64,000 nt of DNA, from positions 4,712,001-4,776,000 of the forward strand of contig NZ_CP109479.1 in NCBI RefSeq assembly GCF_036227485.1, given 5' to 3'. Source of the DNA: Streptomyces sp. NBC_01451 (GTDB taxonomy: Bacteria > Actinomycetota > Actinomycetes > Streptomycetales > Streptomycetaceae). The notes under the pieces were generated by a model. The model was not told where the DNA came from, made no database searches, and was given only the letters and a program-made list of their open reading frames with translations. The first letter of the stretch is position 1. Each line of letters opens with the position of its first letter. Of this stretch, positions 52,528 through 63,053 are shown in pieces. The position numbers and the translations under genes are program-made.

Positions 52528-53637
52528 TCAGTCCTCCGAGTCCTCGGAGTTGTCGGAGTCGTCGTCCAGAAGACTCTTCTGAAGAACCGGACCCTCGCCC
52601 GGGGCGAGAGAGCTGAGGATGCGCTCAAGGTCTTCCATCGAGGCGAACTCGACAGTGATCTTGCCCTTCTTCTGCCCCAGGTCGACCTTCACCCGTGTCT
52701 CGAAGCGGTCCGAGAGACGACCTGCGAGATCGGTCAGCGCCGGAGACACCAGGGCACCCGCCCGCGGCCCCTTGGACCTCGTAGCCGCCGTCGGCCGCGA
52801 GCCCATCAGGGTCACGATCTCCTCGACGGCCCGTACCGAAAGCCCTTCGGCCACGATCCGGTGGGCCAGCTTGTCCTGCTCCTCCGAGTCGTCCACGGAG
52901 AGAAGCGCACGAGCGTGCCCGGCGGAGAGCACTCCGGCGGCGACACGGCGCTGGACCGCCGGCGAGAGCCTCAGCAGACGCAGGGTGTTGGAAACCTGCG
53001 GCCGGGAACGGCCGATCCGGTCCGCCAGCTGATCGTGCGTGCAGTGGAAGTCCTTGAGCAACTGGTCGTAGGCCGCCGCCTCCTCCAGTGGGTTCAGCTG
53101 AGCCCTGTGGAGGTTCTCCAGCAGTGCGTCCAGCAGGAGCTTCTCGTCGTCCGTGGCCCGCACGATCGCCGGGATCGCCTCAAGGCCCGCTTCACGGCAG
53201 GCCCGCCAGCGCCGCTCGCCCATGATGAGCTCGTAGCTGGTGGCACCCACCTGCCGCACGACGACCGGCTGGAGGAGACCGACCTCCTTGATGGAGGTGA
53301 CCAGCTCCGCCAGTGCGTCCTCGTCGAACACATCACGCGGCTGTCGCGGGTTCGGCGTGATGGAGTCGATGGGCAGCTCGGCGAAGTGGGCGCCGATGGG
53401 AGGCGCCGGGACCTCCCCGAATTCGTTCGAGTAGGCATCCTCTGTTTCACGTGAAACAGGCGGCAACGTGGCAACCTTCGCCGCAGCCACTCCGCGCTCA
53501 GCCGTGAGTACGGGAACCGCGGCCGGTGAGGTGGAGGCGGTGCCCCCCATCGCCGGTGGCGTCGGCCTGTCTCCGGTCGGTGCAGCTGGGATCAGTGCGC
53601 CGAGACCACGACCCAACCCCCTCCGTCGCTCGCTCAC
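52528..53637 (-). CDS. parB: Chromosome-partitioning protein ParB
   Basis: 369 residues. The N-terminal KGRGLG-type start ([13 protein letters not shown]) is the ParA-interacting tip, the CTP-binding region follows ([24 protein letters not shown]), then a helix-turn-helix for parS ([23 protein letters not shown]) and a dimerisation domain at the C-terminus ([17 protein letters not shown]). It clamps onto parS and forms the origin complex. The gene itself carries an exact parS (53444-53457, read as V-S-R-E-T) in the linker after the N-terminal tip. It overlaps parA by four bases. Confidence 0.97.
   Translation of the reverse strand: MSERRRGLGRGLGALIPAAPTGDRPTPPAMGGTASTSPAAVPVLTAERGVAAAKVATLPPVSRETEDAYSNEFGEVPAPPIGAHFAELPIDSITPNPRQPRDVFDEDALAELVTSIKEVGLLQPVVVRQVGATSYELIMGERRWRACREAGLEAIPAIVRATDDEKLLLDALLENLHRAQLNPLEEAAAYDQLLKDFHCTHDQLADRIGRSRPQVSNTLRLLRLSPAVQRRVAAGVLSAGHARALLSVDDSEEQDKLAHRIVAEGLSVRAVEEIVTLMGSRPTAATRSKGPRAGALVSPALTDLAGRLSDRFETRVKVDLGQKKGKITVEFASMEDLERILSSLAPGEGPVLQKSLLDDDSDNSEDSED
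53444..53457. promoter_or_regulatory. parS: parS site, exact, inside parB
   Basis: Reads V-S-R-E-T on the coding strand. Confidence 0.93.
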
Positions 53638-54707
53638 TGAATACCCTCCACAATGCTCTGTTCGCTCTGTGCGCCGATGTGGGCGTGCTGCGCGTCATAG
53701 CTGACGCCGACACCCTTCAGCGCGATTTCCCGGGCCGCCTCAAGATAGGACAGGGCGCCACTCGATCCTGGATCGTAGGTGAGCACCGTCTGTCCGTAGC
53801 TCGGCGCCTCGGAGATTCGGACCGAGCGCGGAATGCTCGTCCGCAGCACCTCGTCGCCGAAGTGGTTGCGCACCTCGTCCGCGACCTGGGACGCGAGGCG
53901 CGTCCGGCCGTCGTACATGGTGAGCAGGATCGTCGTTACTTGAAGGTCACGGTTGAGATGGGCCCGAACCAGATCGACGTTGCGCAGCAGCTGGCCCAGG
54001 CCTTCCAGTGCGTAGTACTCGCACTGGATCGGAATGAGAACCTCGGCGCCGGCGACGAGTGCGTTGACCGTCAGAAGGCCGAGCGAGGGCGGGCAGTCGA
54101 TGAGGATGTAGTCCAGAGGCTGCTCGTACGCCTGGATCGCTCGCTCAAGCCGGCTCTCTCGTGCCACCAGCGACACCAGTTCGATCTCCGCACCGGCGAG
54201 ATCGATGGTGGCGGGTGCACAGAAGAGGCCCTCGACGTCAGGGACCGGCTGAACGACTTCCGAGAGTGGCCTGCTGTCGATCAACACGTCATAGATGGAA
54301 GGAACATCGGCGTGATGGTCGATCCCCAGCGCCGTGGAAGCGTTGCCCTGAGGGTCGAGGTCCACAACGAGGACGCGAGCCCCGTGCAGGGCCAGCGAGG
54401 CGGCGAGGTTGACGGTTGTCGTCGTCTTCCCCACTCCGCCTTTCTGGTTGGCGACCACCATGACACGGGTCCGCTCCGGCCGTGGCAGGCCTTCGCCGGC
54501 CCGCCCCAGAGCCTCCACCGCCAATTGGGCAGCACGACCGATGGGAGTGTCGTCCATCGGGGGCGGTGTTTCACGTGAAACATCCTCCCCAATCGACTCG
54601 GTTCGGGGACCGGGGACCGGATCGGTCATCGGTCCCGCGATGTTGGCGTTGGACCGCAAGGATTCACTCTCCTCGACTTCAGGCTCGCAATGAACAGAGC
54701 CTGCCAT
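53634..54707 (-). CDS. parA: Chromosome-partitioning ATPase ParA
   Basis: 357 residues from the ATG at 54707. The P-loop is the deviant Walker [10 protein letters not shown] (about residues 87-95), followed by [14 protein letters not shown] and [16 protein letters not shown]. ParA polymerises or forms gradients on the chromosome and in Streptomyces also organises segregation in aerial hyphae. The first 60 residues before the ATPase domain are acidic and disordered and include V-S-R-E-T from a parS (54568-54581). An upstream GTG at 54890 in frame would add 61 residues and include another parS; I favour 54707 but its ribosome-binding site is weak. Confidence 0.95.
   Translation of the reverse strand: MAGSVHCEPEVEESESLRSNANIAGPMTDPVPGPRTESIGEDVSRETPPPMDDTPIGRAAQLAVEALGRAGEGLPRPERTRVMVVANQKGGVGKTTTTVNLAASLALHGARVLVVDLDPQGNASTALGIDHHADVPSIYDVLIDSRPLSEVVQPVPDVEGLFCAPATIDLAGAEIELVSLVARESRLERAIQAYEQPLDYILIDCPPSLGLLTVNALVAGAEVLIPIQCEYYALEGLGQLLRNVDLVRAHLNRDLQVTTILLTMYDGRTRLASQVADEVRNHFGDEVLRTSIPRSVRISEAPSYGQTVLTYDPGSSGALSYLEAAREIALKGVGVSYDAQHAHIGAQSEQSIVEGIQ
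54568..54581. promoter_or_regulatory. parS: parS site, exact, inside parA
   Basis: Reads V-S-R-E-T in the disordered N-terminal part of ParA. Confidence 0.93.
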
Positions 54708-54865
54708 GTCTTCGGGGTCGTGAACCAGTGAGGCCTGGTGTTCTGTGGAGAAATCCACCTCTGTGGACAACTCCGTTACCTCTCTGGGTGAACCAAGAGG
54801 CTTTCGGTCGCGGGGTGCGGCCGCGGCCCGGCCGCGGCTGATGATGCCGTGCAGCAGTGAGCGAC

Positions 54866-54879
54866 GTTTCACGTGAAAC
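54866..54879. promoter_or_regulatory. parS: parS site, exact, upstream of parA
   Basis: Lies about 160 bases before the parA ATG, in the promoter region of parAB, so ParB binding could regulate its own operon. Closest parS to oriC in this window. Confidence 0.93.
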
Positions 54880-54988
54880 AAGATGCCCACCTGCCAGGGC
54901 CCTGGCCGCGCGACACTCCGAGATGTGTAGGTTAGGCAGCTTGTGTGGAGTAAGTCTCGTCGTCAGGACGGATCAACGAACGTGAAGA

Positions 54989-55705
54989 TCAGCGCCGACG
55001 CCGCACCCGCCCTGTCCGAGCCGCCTTGGCCCGCTTCGCCGCGAACCGCACTCCGCCCGGACTCTCCCCGACCACGACCCGCACGACGGTCGACAGCGGG
55101 TCCACCACGCCCTCACCCACATGCAGGATGGACGTCTCGACCGCCCCGAGCTTGCTCAGTGCGGTGGCCGAGGCCTTCAGCTCCTCCTCTGCCGTGTCGC
55201 CCTTGAGCGCGAGCATCTCCCCGTACGGACGCAGCAGAGGAATGCCCCAGGTGGCCAGACGATCCAGCGGGGCCACGGCGCGCGCCGTCACCACATGGAC
55301 CGGCTGGAGCGTCCCCATGACCTCTTCCGCACGGCCACGGACGACCGTGACATGGTCCAGGCCCAGCAGCTCGACGACCTCGCTGAGGAAGTTGGTCCGG
55401 CGCAGCAACGGTTCGAGCAGCGTGATCTTCAGGTCCTCCCTGACCAGCGCCAGGGGAATGCCGGGCAGACCGGCACCCGAACCGACATCGCACACCGTCA
55501 CGTTCTCCGGCACGACCTCGGAGAGCACCGCACAGTTCAACAGGTGCCGCTCCCACAGGCGAGGCACCTCACGCGGACCGATCAGCCCGCGCTGCACACC
55601 CGCCTCGGCGAGCAGTTCCGCGTATCGGACCGCGTCCGCGAAGCGATCGCCGAACACCTCGCGCGCCTGCTCGGGCGCCGGGGGGAGCTCCGCTGCCTCC
55701 GTCAC
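54989..55705 (-). CDS. rsmG: 16S rRNA (guanine-527-N7) methyltransferase RsmG (GidB)
   Basis: 238 residues from a GTG after GGAAGGACGG. The SAM-binding motif is [16 protein letters not shown], preceded by [22 protein letters not shown] and followed by [21 protein letters not shown] and [14 protein letters not shown]. Methylates G527 of 16S rRNA; loss gives low-level streptomycin resistance in other bacteria. The basic C-terminus RRRR ends the protein. Between jag and parA in the conserved order. Confidence 0.95.
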   Translation of the reverse strand: MTEAAELPPAPEQAREVFGDRFADAVRYAELLAEAGVQRGLIGPREVPRLWERHLLNCAVLSEVVPENVTVCDVGSGAGLPGIPLALVREDLKITLLEPLLRRTNFLSEVVELLGLDHVTVVRGRAEEVMGTLQPVHVVTARAVAPLDRLATWGIPLLRPYGEMLALKGDTAEEELKASATALSKLGAVETSILHVGEGVVDPLSTVVRVVVGESPGGVRFAAKRAKAARTGRVRRRR

Positions 55706-55839
55706 GGGGGACCGTCCTTCCGTACCGCATGAGCGCACTGGGCGCTGATCACCAGGACTACAGGGACTGGAGCTGTCGAGGACCACCGGGGGACGAACAA
55801 GGGGCCAACAGCTGCCGGGAACTACAGGCTGACAAAGTT

Positions 55840-55868
55840 CGGCCCCGCCTGCGCAACAGACGGGGCCG
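55840..55868 (-). terminator. Terminator hairpin between jag and rsmG
   Basis: CGGCCCCG pairs with CGGGGCCG (55840-55847 with 55861-55868, 13-base loop); on the minus strand an AACTTTGTC tail follows. Partial terminator in the long minus-strand unit. Confidence 0.6.
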
Positions 55869-55886
55869 GAAGGACGTGCGTACCGA

Positions 55887-56402
55887 TCAGGCGGGAAGGA
55901 CGACGACGAAGCGCTGGGGCTCCTCGCCCTCGGACTCGCTGCGCAGGCCCGCGGCCTTCACCGCGTCGTGCACGACCTTGCGCTCGAACGGGGTCATCGC
56001 CTTCATCTTGACGGGCTCACCGGAGCTCTTGACCTCGGCCGCGGCCTTGGCGCCCAGCTCCGAGAGCTCTTCACGCTTCTTGGCGCGGTAGCCCGCGATG
56101 TCGAGCATCAGCCGGCTGCGGTCCCCGGTCTCCCGGTGCACGGCCAGGCGCGTGAGCTCCTGGAGGGCCTCCAGTACCTCGCCGTCCCGGCCGACCAGCT
56201 TCTGCAGATCACGGCCGCCCGCGTCGCTGATGATCGAGACAGCGGCGCGATCGGCCTCGACGTCCATGTCGATGTCTCCGTCGAGGTCGGCGATGTCCAG
56301 CAGACCTTCGAGGTAGTCCGCCGCGATCTCACCCTCCTGCTCCAGGCGGGACAGGGTGTCGACACCCTCGGCTGCGGCGGAGGTGGTGGTGCCTTCCGTC
56401 AC
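55887..56402 (-). CDS. jag: Jag/KhpB RNA-binding protein (R3H domain)
   Basis: 171 residues from a GTG after AAGGAG. A KH domain ([38 protein letters not shown]) and an R3H domain ([43 protein letters not shown]) are seen. It binds RNA and acts with YidC in envelope processes. Follows yidC by 15 bases. Confidence 0.93.
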   Translation of the reverse strand: MTEGTTTSAAAEGVDTLSRLEQEGEIAADYLEGLLDIADLDGDIDMDVEADRAAVSIISDAGGRDLQKLVGRDGEVLEALQELTRLAVHRETGDRSRLMLDIAGYRAKKREELSELGAKAAAEVKSSGEPVKMKAMTPFERKVVHDAVKAAGLRSESEGEEPQRFVVVLPA

Positions 56403-56417
56403 GGGATGGACTCCTTC

Positions 56418-57698
56418 TTACTTCTTGGACGGGGACTTGGGACGCTGCGGACCCTTGCGCTGTCCGGACTGGGCCTTGCTGCGGGTACCGGACGCGGGCT
56501 TGGAGGCGGCCTGCTTGGCGGCTCCTCCGGCCGGCTTGGCGTCGTCGGGCTCGTCGGACTTGATCAGCGACGTCGTCGGGGTCTCCGGCTCGGAACCCCC
56601 CGCCGACCTGGCGCCGGACTGACGCTGGGACTTGCTCTGGCGCTTGGGCTGCTGACGCTTGGCGGTGGCGGCGGGCGTACCGTCCTCGGTCTCGGCGAGC
56701 TCCGGGTTCACGCCCTTCGTCACCGTGCCGTCGGGCTGGGCAGCGAGGCCCGCCTTGTTGAGACCGTTGATGAACTTGCGCTCGAACTCGTTGCGGTCGC
56801 GGCCCTTGGCGACGATGGCCTTCACGATGGCACGCTCACCGCGGCTGCGGGTCCTGCCGTGCTGCGTGACGTGCTTCTGGAGGCGCTCCAGGTGAGCGGC
56901 CTGCGCCTTGCTGCCCGGCGTCGGGTTGTTGCGGATGACGTACATCTGCTGGCCCATGGTCCACATGTTGGTGGTCAGCCAGTAGACGAGGACACCGACG
57001 GGGAAGTTGATGCCGAAGAAGGCGAACATGACCGGGAAGACGTACATCAGCATCTTCTGCTGCTGCATGAACGGGGTCTTCACCGTGGTGTCGACGTTCT
57101 TCAGCATCAGCTGGCGCTGTGTGTAGAACTGCGACGCCGACATGAGGACGATCATGATCGCGGTGATGACCCGGACGTCCGTGATCGAGGCGCCGAGGGC
57201 CTCGACCTTGCTCGAACTGTCCATGAACTTCGAGGCCAGCGGAGCGCCGAAGATGTGCGCCTTCCGGGCACTCTCCAGCAGTTCGGCGTTGATGACCCCG
57301 ATCTTGTCGCCCGAGGCGATGCCGTTCAGGACGTGGTACAGGGCGAAGAAGAACGGAGACTGCGCCAGGATGGGAAGGCACGAGGAGAGCGGGTTGGTGC
57401 CCGTCTCCTTGTACAGCTTCATCATCTCTTCGGACTGGCGCTGCTTGTCGTTCTTGTAGCGCTCCTGGATCTTCTTCATCTCGGGCTGCAGCGTCTGCAT
57501 GGCCCGGGTCGCCTTGATCTGCTTCACGAAGAGCGGGATCAGGCAGATGCGGATCAGGATCACCAGGGACACGATGGACAAGCCCCAGGCCCAGCCGGTG
57601 TCAGGGCCGAAGATCGCGCCGTACACACTGTGGAACTGGACGATGACCCAGGAAACGGGTGTCGTGATGAAGCTGAAAATGCTGGCAATCGTGTCCAC
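56418..57698 (-). CDS. yidC: Membrane protein insertase YidC
   Basis: 426 residues from a GTG after AAGGAG. Five hydrophobic segments typical of the Gram-positive/actinobacterial form: [43 protein letters not shown] (with the conserved Arg in the groove), [35 protein letters not shown] and [35 protein letters not shown] basic Lys/Arg/Gly tail of about 90 residues follows and may contact ribosomes. Inserts membrane proteins. Confidence 0.95.
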   Translation of the reverse strand: MDTIASIFSFITTPVSWVIVQFHSVYGAIFGPDTGWAWGLSIVSLVILIRICLIPLFVKQIKATRAMQTLQPEMKKIQERYKNDKQRQSEEMMKLYKETGTNPLSSCLPILAQSPFFFALYHVLNGIASGDKIGVINAELLESARKAHIFGAPLASKFMDSSSKVEALGASITDVRVITAIMIVLMSASQFYTQRQLMLKNVDTTVKTPFMQQQKMLMYVFPVMFAFFGINFPVGVLVYWLTTNMWTMGQQMYVIRNNPTPGSKAQAAHLERLQKHVTQHGRTRSRGERAIVKAIVAKGRDRNEFERKFINGLNKAGLAAQPDGTVTKGVNPELAETEDGTPAATAKRQQPKRQSKSQRQSGARSAGGSEPETPTTSLIKSDEPDDAKPAGGAAKQAASKPASGTRSKAQSGQRKGPQRPKSPSKK

Positions 57699-57701
57699 TA
57701 A

Positions 57702-58055
57702 TCATGCTCCTTGGACATGGGACGGGGTCTCGGCGGCCGGACTCGAAGGATTCTGTCCCCCGATGGCCGCGCCGGCGGCGGAGGTCCCGCCCTTGCGTGC
57801 ATGCCAGGTGTTGCGCAGCATTTCGTGCCACCGCGGGCGCTTGCGCGGGGGGACATGGTCCACACCGCCGAGCGACCACGGGTTGCACCGCAGGATGCGC
57901 CAGGCGGTCAGTGCCGTCCCCTTGACCGCACCGTGCCGGTCGATGGCCGTATGGCCGTAGTGGGAGCACGACGGGTAGTACTTGCACACGGGCCCGAGCA
58001 GCGGACTGATCGTCCACTGGTACAGCTTGATCAGAGCCAGCAGCGGGTACTTCAT
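57702..58055 (-). CDS. yidD: Membrane protein insertion efficiency factor YidD
   Basis: 117 residues. [31 protein letters not shown] with its cysteines and FNP-like [14 protein letters not shown] is diagnostic. The C-terminal tail of about 40 residues is longer than in E. coli. Its start overlaps the rnpA stop by four bases (ATGA) and yidC follows three bases later, so translation of all three is coupled. Confidence 0.95.
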   Translation of the reverse strand: MKYPLLALIKLYQWTISPLLGPVCKYYPSCSHYGHTAIDRHGAVKGTALTAWRILRCNPWSLGGVDHVPPRKRPRWHEMLRNTWHARKGGTSAAGAAIGGQNPSSPAAETPSHVQGA

Positions 58056-58423
58056 CGCGCGCCCCCTCCCAGCAGCCGCTGCAGAGCGGCGTCCAGGTCT
58101 CGGGCCAGCTGTGCATGGTCGGCGTCGCCCGCACCGGGCAACGCTCGTACGACTACCAGGCTACCGGGGGGCAGCTCGGCGACTCGGTCGCGCATCAGGT
58201 GGCGAAGCCTGCGCTTCACCTTGTTGCGGACGACCGCGCCGCCGACTGCCTTGCTGACGACGAAACCCGCACGCGTCGGGGGAGCGCTCTCCCCAGGCGC
58301 GTGCGGGTCCGTGGTACCGCTACGAATGTGGACGACGAGGAGCGGACGGCCGGCCCGGCGGCCCCGTCGTACCGCGGTCGCGAATTCCTCGCGCCGCCTC
58401 AGCCGATGCTCGGTAGGCAGCAC
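58052..58423 (-). CDS. rnpA: Ribonuclease P protein component
   Basis: 123 residues from a [45 protein letters not shown] (RNR RNA-binding motif) and [14 protein letters not shown] are diagnostic. It assists the RNA subunit in cutting tRNA precursors. Twenty-one bases after rpmH. Confidence 0.95.
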   Translation of the reverse strand: MLPTEHRLRRREEFATAVRRGRRAGRPLLVVHIRSGTTDPHAPGESAPPTRAGFVVSKAVGGAVVRNKVKRRLRHLMRDRVAELPPGSLVVVRALPGAGDADHAQLARDLDAALQRLLGGGAR

Positions 58424-58444
58424 GACGTCATGACCTGATCAGGA

Positions 58445-58582
58445 TCAGGCGGACAGGCTCGCGCGACCCTTGCCACGGCGGTTCGCGAGAATCGCGCGAC
58501 CGGCACGGGTGCGCATCCGCAGGCGGAAGCCGTGGGTCTTCGCGCGGCGACGGTTGTTCGGCTGGAAGGTGCGCTTGCTCAC
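58445..58582 (-). CDS. rpmH: 50S ribosomal protein L34
   Basis: 45 residues: (V)[30 protein letters not shown] and [14 protein letters not shown] are unmistakable. The GTG at 58582 is the start. First gene of the minus-strand unit rpmH-rnpA-yidD-yidC, divergent from dnaA as in most bacteria. Confidence 0.97.
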   Translation of the reverse strand: MSKRTFQPNNRRRAKTHGFRLRMRTRAGRAILANRRGKGRASLSA

Positions 58583-58969
58583 TCGGGGGCTCCAGAAAGA
58601 ATCGGTAGATACCGGGGTGCCGTCTTGGCTGTCACCGTGCGCCCACGAGTAGCTCGCTTACGCCCGATTGCACCGCTCCCGATCACTGAAGGATGCCCTG
58701 GTAGGAGCACTCGTACGTGATCTATGCCCATCGGAGGCAGGCGGCAGCAGCCATCGACAACTCGACCTGGTCACGGTACGCGGGGCTACGCCATCCGGTC
58801 AAACCAGCACCCGGGGCGAGACACTATCCACAGCCTGGGGACAACAACTTGAACCGCACCGGTCGCCCTGACTACCGTGGCCGGACTCCCTATCGCCCGT
58901 CCCACCCGAAGTACATCCCGATACGTCCCAGAACCACACGTTCGTGGGACCCGTGAGAGAGCGTGCCCT
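58583..58969. promoter_or_regulatory. rpmH/dnaA divergent promoter region
   Basis: 387 bases without a gene. It contains the dnaA promoter and boxes (listed separately). The rpmH promoter must lie in the left half; I could not assign it. Confidence 0.6.
58824..58878 (+). promoter_or_regulatory. Predicted dnaA promoter with two DnaA boxes
   Basis: TTGAAC (58849-58854) and TACCGT (58873-58878), 18 bases apart, form a plausible promoter 92 bases before the dnaA start. Immediately upstream are CTATCCACA (58824-58832) and TGGGGACAA (58836-58844, reverse complement TTGTCCCCA), so DnaA can probably control its own gene, as known in Streptomyces. Confidence 0.75.
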
Positions 58970-60835
58970 GTGGCTGACGTACCTGCCGATCTTGCCGCAG
59001 TGTGGCCACGAGTGCTGGAACATCTCCTCGGTGAGGGCCGTGGGCAGGGCGTCGAGGTGAAGGACGAGCGCTGGATCAGGCGCTGCCAGCCGCTGGCCCT
59101 GGTCGCGGACACCGCACTGCTCGCCGTACCGAACGAATTTGCGAAAGGTGTGCTCGAAGGCCGCCTCGCGCCGATCGTCAGCGAGACACTCAGCCGGGAA
59201 TGCGGCCGGCCGATCCGCATCGCGATCACCGTGGACGACTCCGTCGACGAGCAGTCCCCGCCCGCACCCCCCGCCCCGCCGCAGTCGCGCTACGAGGGGC
59301 CCGAGCACCCGCAGACCCGCGACCCGTACCAGGGATACGGCCGCCACCGCGCCGACGACCACTCCCAGACACGCGACGGCCAGCAGCCCTCCCACGCGGA
59401 CCAGCTCCCCACCGCCCGCCCCGCCTATCCCTCCGAGTACCAGCGCCCCGATCCCGGCGCCTGGCCCCGGCCGACCCAGGACGACTACGGCTGGCAGCAG
59501 CCCCGGCTCGGCTTCCCGGAGCGCGACCCGTACGCGTCACCGTCCTCGGACTACCGCCAGCAGCCCCCGCGCGACCGCTCACCGTACGAACAACAGCGTT
59601 CCGACTACGAGCAGCAGCGCGGTGACTACGGACAGCAGCGCTCCGAGTACGAGCCGCGCGACGGCCGCCGCGACCTGTCGGACTCCCCGTCGAACGGCGG
59701 TCACGCGCACCGGGGCGGACCCGGGGGCGCCGTGCGTCCCGGCGGCGGCGCACCCGGCTCGCCGGCCTCGCGGCAGACCCCGGCCCCCGGCCCCGGCGAG
59801 CCCACCGCACGCCTCAACCCCAAATACCTGTTCGACACGTTCGTCATCGGAGCGTCGAACCGATTCGCCCACGCGGCGGCAGTCGCCGTGGCCGAGGCAC
59901 CCGCGAAGGCATACAACCCTCTCTTCATCTATGGGGAGTCGGGACTCGGCAAGACGCACCTGCTCCACGCCATCGGGCACTACGCGCGCAGCCTCTACCC
60001 CGGCACGCGCGTGCGATATGTGAGCTCGGAGGAGTTCACCAACGAGTTCATCAACTCCATCCGCGACGGCAAGGGCGACAGCTTCCGCAAGCGCTACCGC
60101 GAGATGGACATCCTGCTCGTCGACGACATCCAGTTCCTCGCGGACAAGGAGTCGACGCAGGAGGAGTTCTTCCACACCTTCAACACGCTCCACAACGCCA
60201 ACAAGCAGATCGTGCTGTCCAGCGACCGGCCGCCGAAGCAGCTGGTCACCCTGGAGGACCGGCTGCGGAACCGTTTCGAGTGGGGTCTGATCACCGACGT
60301 CCAGCCGCCCGAGCTGGAGACGCGGATCGCCATCCTCCGCAAGAAAGCGGTCCAGGAGCAGCTCAACGCCCCGCCGGAGGTCCTTGAGTTCATCGCCTCC
60401 CGCATCTCGCGCAACATCCGTGAGCTGGAGGGCGCGCTGATCCGGGTGACGGCGTTCGCGTCGCTCAACCGGCAGCCGGTGGACCTCGGCCTCACGGAGA
60501 TCGTCCTCAAGGACCTGATCCCGGGTGGCGAGGACTCGACCCCCGAGATCACCGCGCCGGCCATCATGGCGGCGACCGCCGACTACTTCGGCCTCACGGT
60601 CGAGGACCTCTGCGGCAGCTCGCGCGGGCGCCAGCTGGTCACGGCCCGTCAGATCGCCATGTATCTGTGCCGCGAGCTCACGGACCTCTCCCTGCCGAAG
60701 ATCGGCGCGCAGTTCGGCGGCCGCGACCACACGACCGTCATGCACGCCGACCGCAAGATCCGCGCCCTGATGGCCGAGCGCCGCTCCATCTACAACCAGG
60801 TCACCGAGCTGACCAACCGCATCAAGAACGGCTGA
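58970..60835 (+). CDS. dnaA: Chromosomal replication initiator DnaA
   Basis: 621 residues from the GTG at 58970. Domain I ([16 protein letters not shown] to about 85) binds helicase and partners. Domain II is a very long disordered linker (about 86-285) rich in Pro, Arg, Gln and Tyr, with near-repeats [21 protein letters not shown] from about residue 206. Domain III is AAA+ ([21 protein letters not shown], about 321; [15 protein letters not shown]). Domain IV holds the DNA signature [15 protein letters not shown]. It opens oriC. A strong terminator follows. S. coelicolor DnaA is similarly long (about 656). Confidence 0.98.
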   Translation: MADVPADLAAVWPRVLEHLLGEGRGQGVEVKDERWIRRCQPLALVADTALLAVPNEFAKGVLEGRLAPIVSETLSRECGRPIRIAITVDDSVDEQSPPAPPAPPQSRYEGPEHPQTRDPYQGYGRHRADDHSQTRDGQQPSHADQLPTARPAYPSEYQRPDPGAWPRPTQDDYGWQQPRLGFPERDPYASPSSDYRQQPPRDRSPYEQQRSDYEQQRGDYGQQRSEYEPRDGRRDLSDSPSNGGHAHRGGPGGAVRPGGGAPGSPASRQTPAPGPGEPTARLNPKYLFDTFVIGASNRFAHAAAVAVAEAPAKAYNPLFIYGESGLGKTHLLHAIGHYARSLYPGTRVRYVSSEEFTNEFINSIRDGKGDSFRKRYREMDILLVDDIQFLADKESTQEEFFHTFNTLHNANKQIVLSSDRPPKQLVTLEDRLRNRFEWGLITDVQPPELETRIAILRKKAVQEQLNAPPEVLEFIASRISRNIRELEGALIRVTAFASLNRQPVDLGLTEIVLKDLIPGGEDSTPEITAPAIMAATADYFGLTVEDLCGSSRGRQLVTARQIAMYLCRELTDLSLPKIGAQFGGRDHTTVMHADRKIRALMAERRSIYNQVTELTNRIKNG

Positions 60836-61758
60836 CAGCAGCGCCGTCACGACACCGAAGGCGCCCCTGGGGATGTGTCCCAGGGGCGCCTTCGCCGTTC
60901 TCCGGCGGCTCCCTGAGGGGTGTCGGCCGGGGCCCTCGCCACTTCTGGCACGCGACGGGCGTTGCCGTACCGCAACCCGCTGTTCGAACGCGCGCCGAGT
61001 TACGGCCACCCTCCACAGATTTGGTGACTTTCTCGCGTCCACACCCTGGGGACCCAGAAGTTGTCCAGACTGTGTCCACAGGCCAGGCTGGTGATAGACC
61101 ATCAGACCAGGTCAGGTGGTTGTGGATTGGTGGACAAAAGATCTCCACAGGCTGTGGACAAAGAAATGATCCACAGGCTGTGCACGGAGTTGTCCACCGG
61201 CGGCCCACAGGCTGCGGCCGGTTGTCCCCAGCGATCACCGGTTTCTCCACACCCCTGTCCACTGTTCGGCAACACGACGCGCCTCCTCACCACGTCGAGT
61301 GAAAGGCGTCACACCAAGGCGTCCGGTTGGGCTGTGGGAAAGGTGGGTAAAGCTGGGGACGGCGCTGGGGAGAAGTCGCCCCCGGCTGTGCATGGGGTGT
61401 GCAGAACTTTCTGTTCTCCACAGAGAGGCCGGGTTATCCACCGCCTCCACCCACAGGGTCAGTGGACAAAATTTGCCGCCTGAGCTGCGAAAACGGGGTT
61501 ATCCACGGTATCCACAGCCCCTACTACTACTGACAACTAGAGAGAGCTCGGAATCCGTTTCGAAGTGGGTCCTGTGCACAACTCGCTGTCGGGAGCCCGG
61601 CTGTCCCTCGTCACGACTTGACCCGAGAGGCACCTACTGTCAGTGCTGTGCGTCAGACTGTTCCCGGTGTCCTTCCCAGCACAGGGACCGACGACACCGA
61701 GACAGACGACGAAGCCAGGCAGGCCGAGAAGCGCCGGCAACAGCAGGAGGCGGCAACA
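60836..61758. other. oriC: Chromosomal replication origin oriC
   Basis: The gap between dnaA and dnaN holds no gene. From about 61061 to 61581 there are many 9-mers like the Streptomyces DnaA box TTGTCCACA on both strands. Perfect: 61153-61161 (minus). One mismatch: TTGTCCAGA 61061, GTGTCCACA 61072, TTGTCCACC 61190, TTATCCACC/G at 61434 and 61499, TTCTCCACA at 61243 and 61414, AGTGGACAA 61461 (minus), TGTGCACAA 61573 (minus). More with two mismatches: 61167, 61222, 61508. This is the usual oriC of streptomycetes, with around 19 boxes. Confidence 0.95.
60856..60894 (+). terminator. Terminator of dnaA
   Basis: A 16-bp stem (60856-60871 with 60879-60894) and 7-base loop start 20 bases after the dnaA stop. 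Confidence 0.92.
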
Positions 61759-62889
61759 GTGAAGATCCGGGTGGAACGCGACGTACTCGCGGAGGCAGTT
61801 GCCTGGGCGGCGCGCAGCCTCCCGGCCCGTCCACCGGCCCCTGTCCTCGCCGGCCTCCTGCTGAAGGCCGAGGAAGGCCAGCTGAGCCTGTCGAGCTTCG
61901 ACTACGAGGTCTCCGCGCGGGTGTCGGTGGAGGCCGAAGTCGACGAGGAGGGCACGGTCCTGGTGTCGGGCCGGCTGCTCGCCGACATCTGCCGGGCCCT
62001 TCCCAACCGCCCGGTGGAGATCTCCACAGACGGTGTACGGGCGACGGTGGTGTGCGGCTCCTCCCGCTTCACCCTCCACACACTGCCTGTGGAGGAGTAC
62101 CCGGCGCTGCCGCAGATGCCGACCGCCACCGGCACGGTGCCCGGTGAGGTCTTCGCCTCCGCCGCCGCCCAGGTGGCCATCGCGGCCGGCCGTGACGACA
62201 CGCTGCCCGTCCTCACCGGTGTGCGCATCGAGATCGAGGGCGACAGGGTGACGCTGGCCTCGACCGACCGCTACCGCTTCGCGGTCCGTGAGTTCCTGTG
62301 GAAGCCGGAGGACCCGGAGGCGTCGGCGGTGGCCCTGGTGCCCGCCAAGACGCTCCTGGACACCGCCAAGGCGCTCACGAGCGGCGACAGCGTGATCCTG
62401 GCGCTGTCCGGCTCGGGCGCGGGCGAGGGCCTCATCGGTTTCGAGGGTGCCGGCCGTCGCACGACGACGCGTCTGCTGGAGGGCGACCTCCCGAAGTACC
62501 GCTCGCTGTTCCCGACGGAGTTCAACTCCATCGCCGTGATCGAGACGGCCCCCTTCGTGGAGGCCGTCAAGCGTGTGGCCCTGGTGGCCGAGCGGAACAC
62601 CCCGGTGCGGCTGAGCTTCGAGCAGGGTGTGCTCATCCTGGAGGCCGGTTCCAGCGACGACGCACAGGCTGTGGAGAGGGTCGACGCCCAGCTGGAGGGC
62701 GACGACGTCTCGATCGCCTTCAACCCGACGTTCCTGCTGGACGGCCTGAGCGCCATCGACTCCCCGGTCGCCCAGCTCTCCTTCACGACGTCCACGAAGC
62801 CCGCGCTGCTCAGCGGCAAGCCGGCGGTGGACGCCGAGGCGGACGAGGCGTACAAGTACCTGATCATGCCGGTCCGTCTCAGCGGCTGA
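61759..62889 (+). CDS. dnaN: DNA polymerase III sliding clamp beta subunit
   Basis: 376 residues from the GTG at 61759 after AGGAGG. Three clamp domains: FYE-type start KIRVERDVLAEAVAWAARSLPAR, VSGRLLADICRALPNRPVEIS, TLPVLTGVRIEIEGDRVTLASTDRYRFAVREF and the closing YKYLIMPVRLSG. It tethers the polymerase to DNA. A GTG-like upstream frame of 47 more residues lacks a ribosome-binding site. Confidence 0.97.
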   Translation: MKIRVERDVLAEAVAWAARSLPARPPAPVLAGLLLKAEEGQLSLSSFDYEVSARVSVEAEVDEEGTVLVSGRLLADICRALPNRPVEISTDGVRATVVCGSSRFTLHTLPVEEYPALPQMPTATGTVPGEVFASAAAQVAIAAGRDDTLPVLTGVRIEIEGDRVTLASTDRYRFAVREFLWKPEDPEASAVALVPAKTLLDTAKALTSGDSVILALSGSGAGEGLIGFEGAGRRTTTRLLEGDLPKYRSLFPTEFNSIAVIETAPFVEAVKRVALVAERNTPVRLSFEQGVLILEAGSSDDAQAVERVDAQLEGDDVSIAFNPTFLLDGLSAIDSPVAQLSFTTSTKPALLSGKPAVDAEADEAYKYLIMPVRLSG

Positions 62890-63053
62890 GTCCTCCGAGC
62901 CGCTGATCGCCTCCGACGAGGAACATCGCAGGTGGGGGCATACGTTTGAGCGCGTATGCCCACAGATGTGCGTGGGCGTCCGGGTTTAGGCTCGGACGTG
63001 GGCACGAGCAGCACGAGTGCCCTCATGCCACGTCGCAACCTAAGGAACAACTG

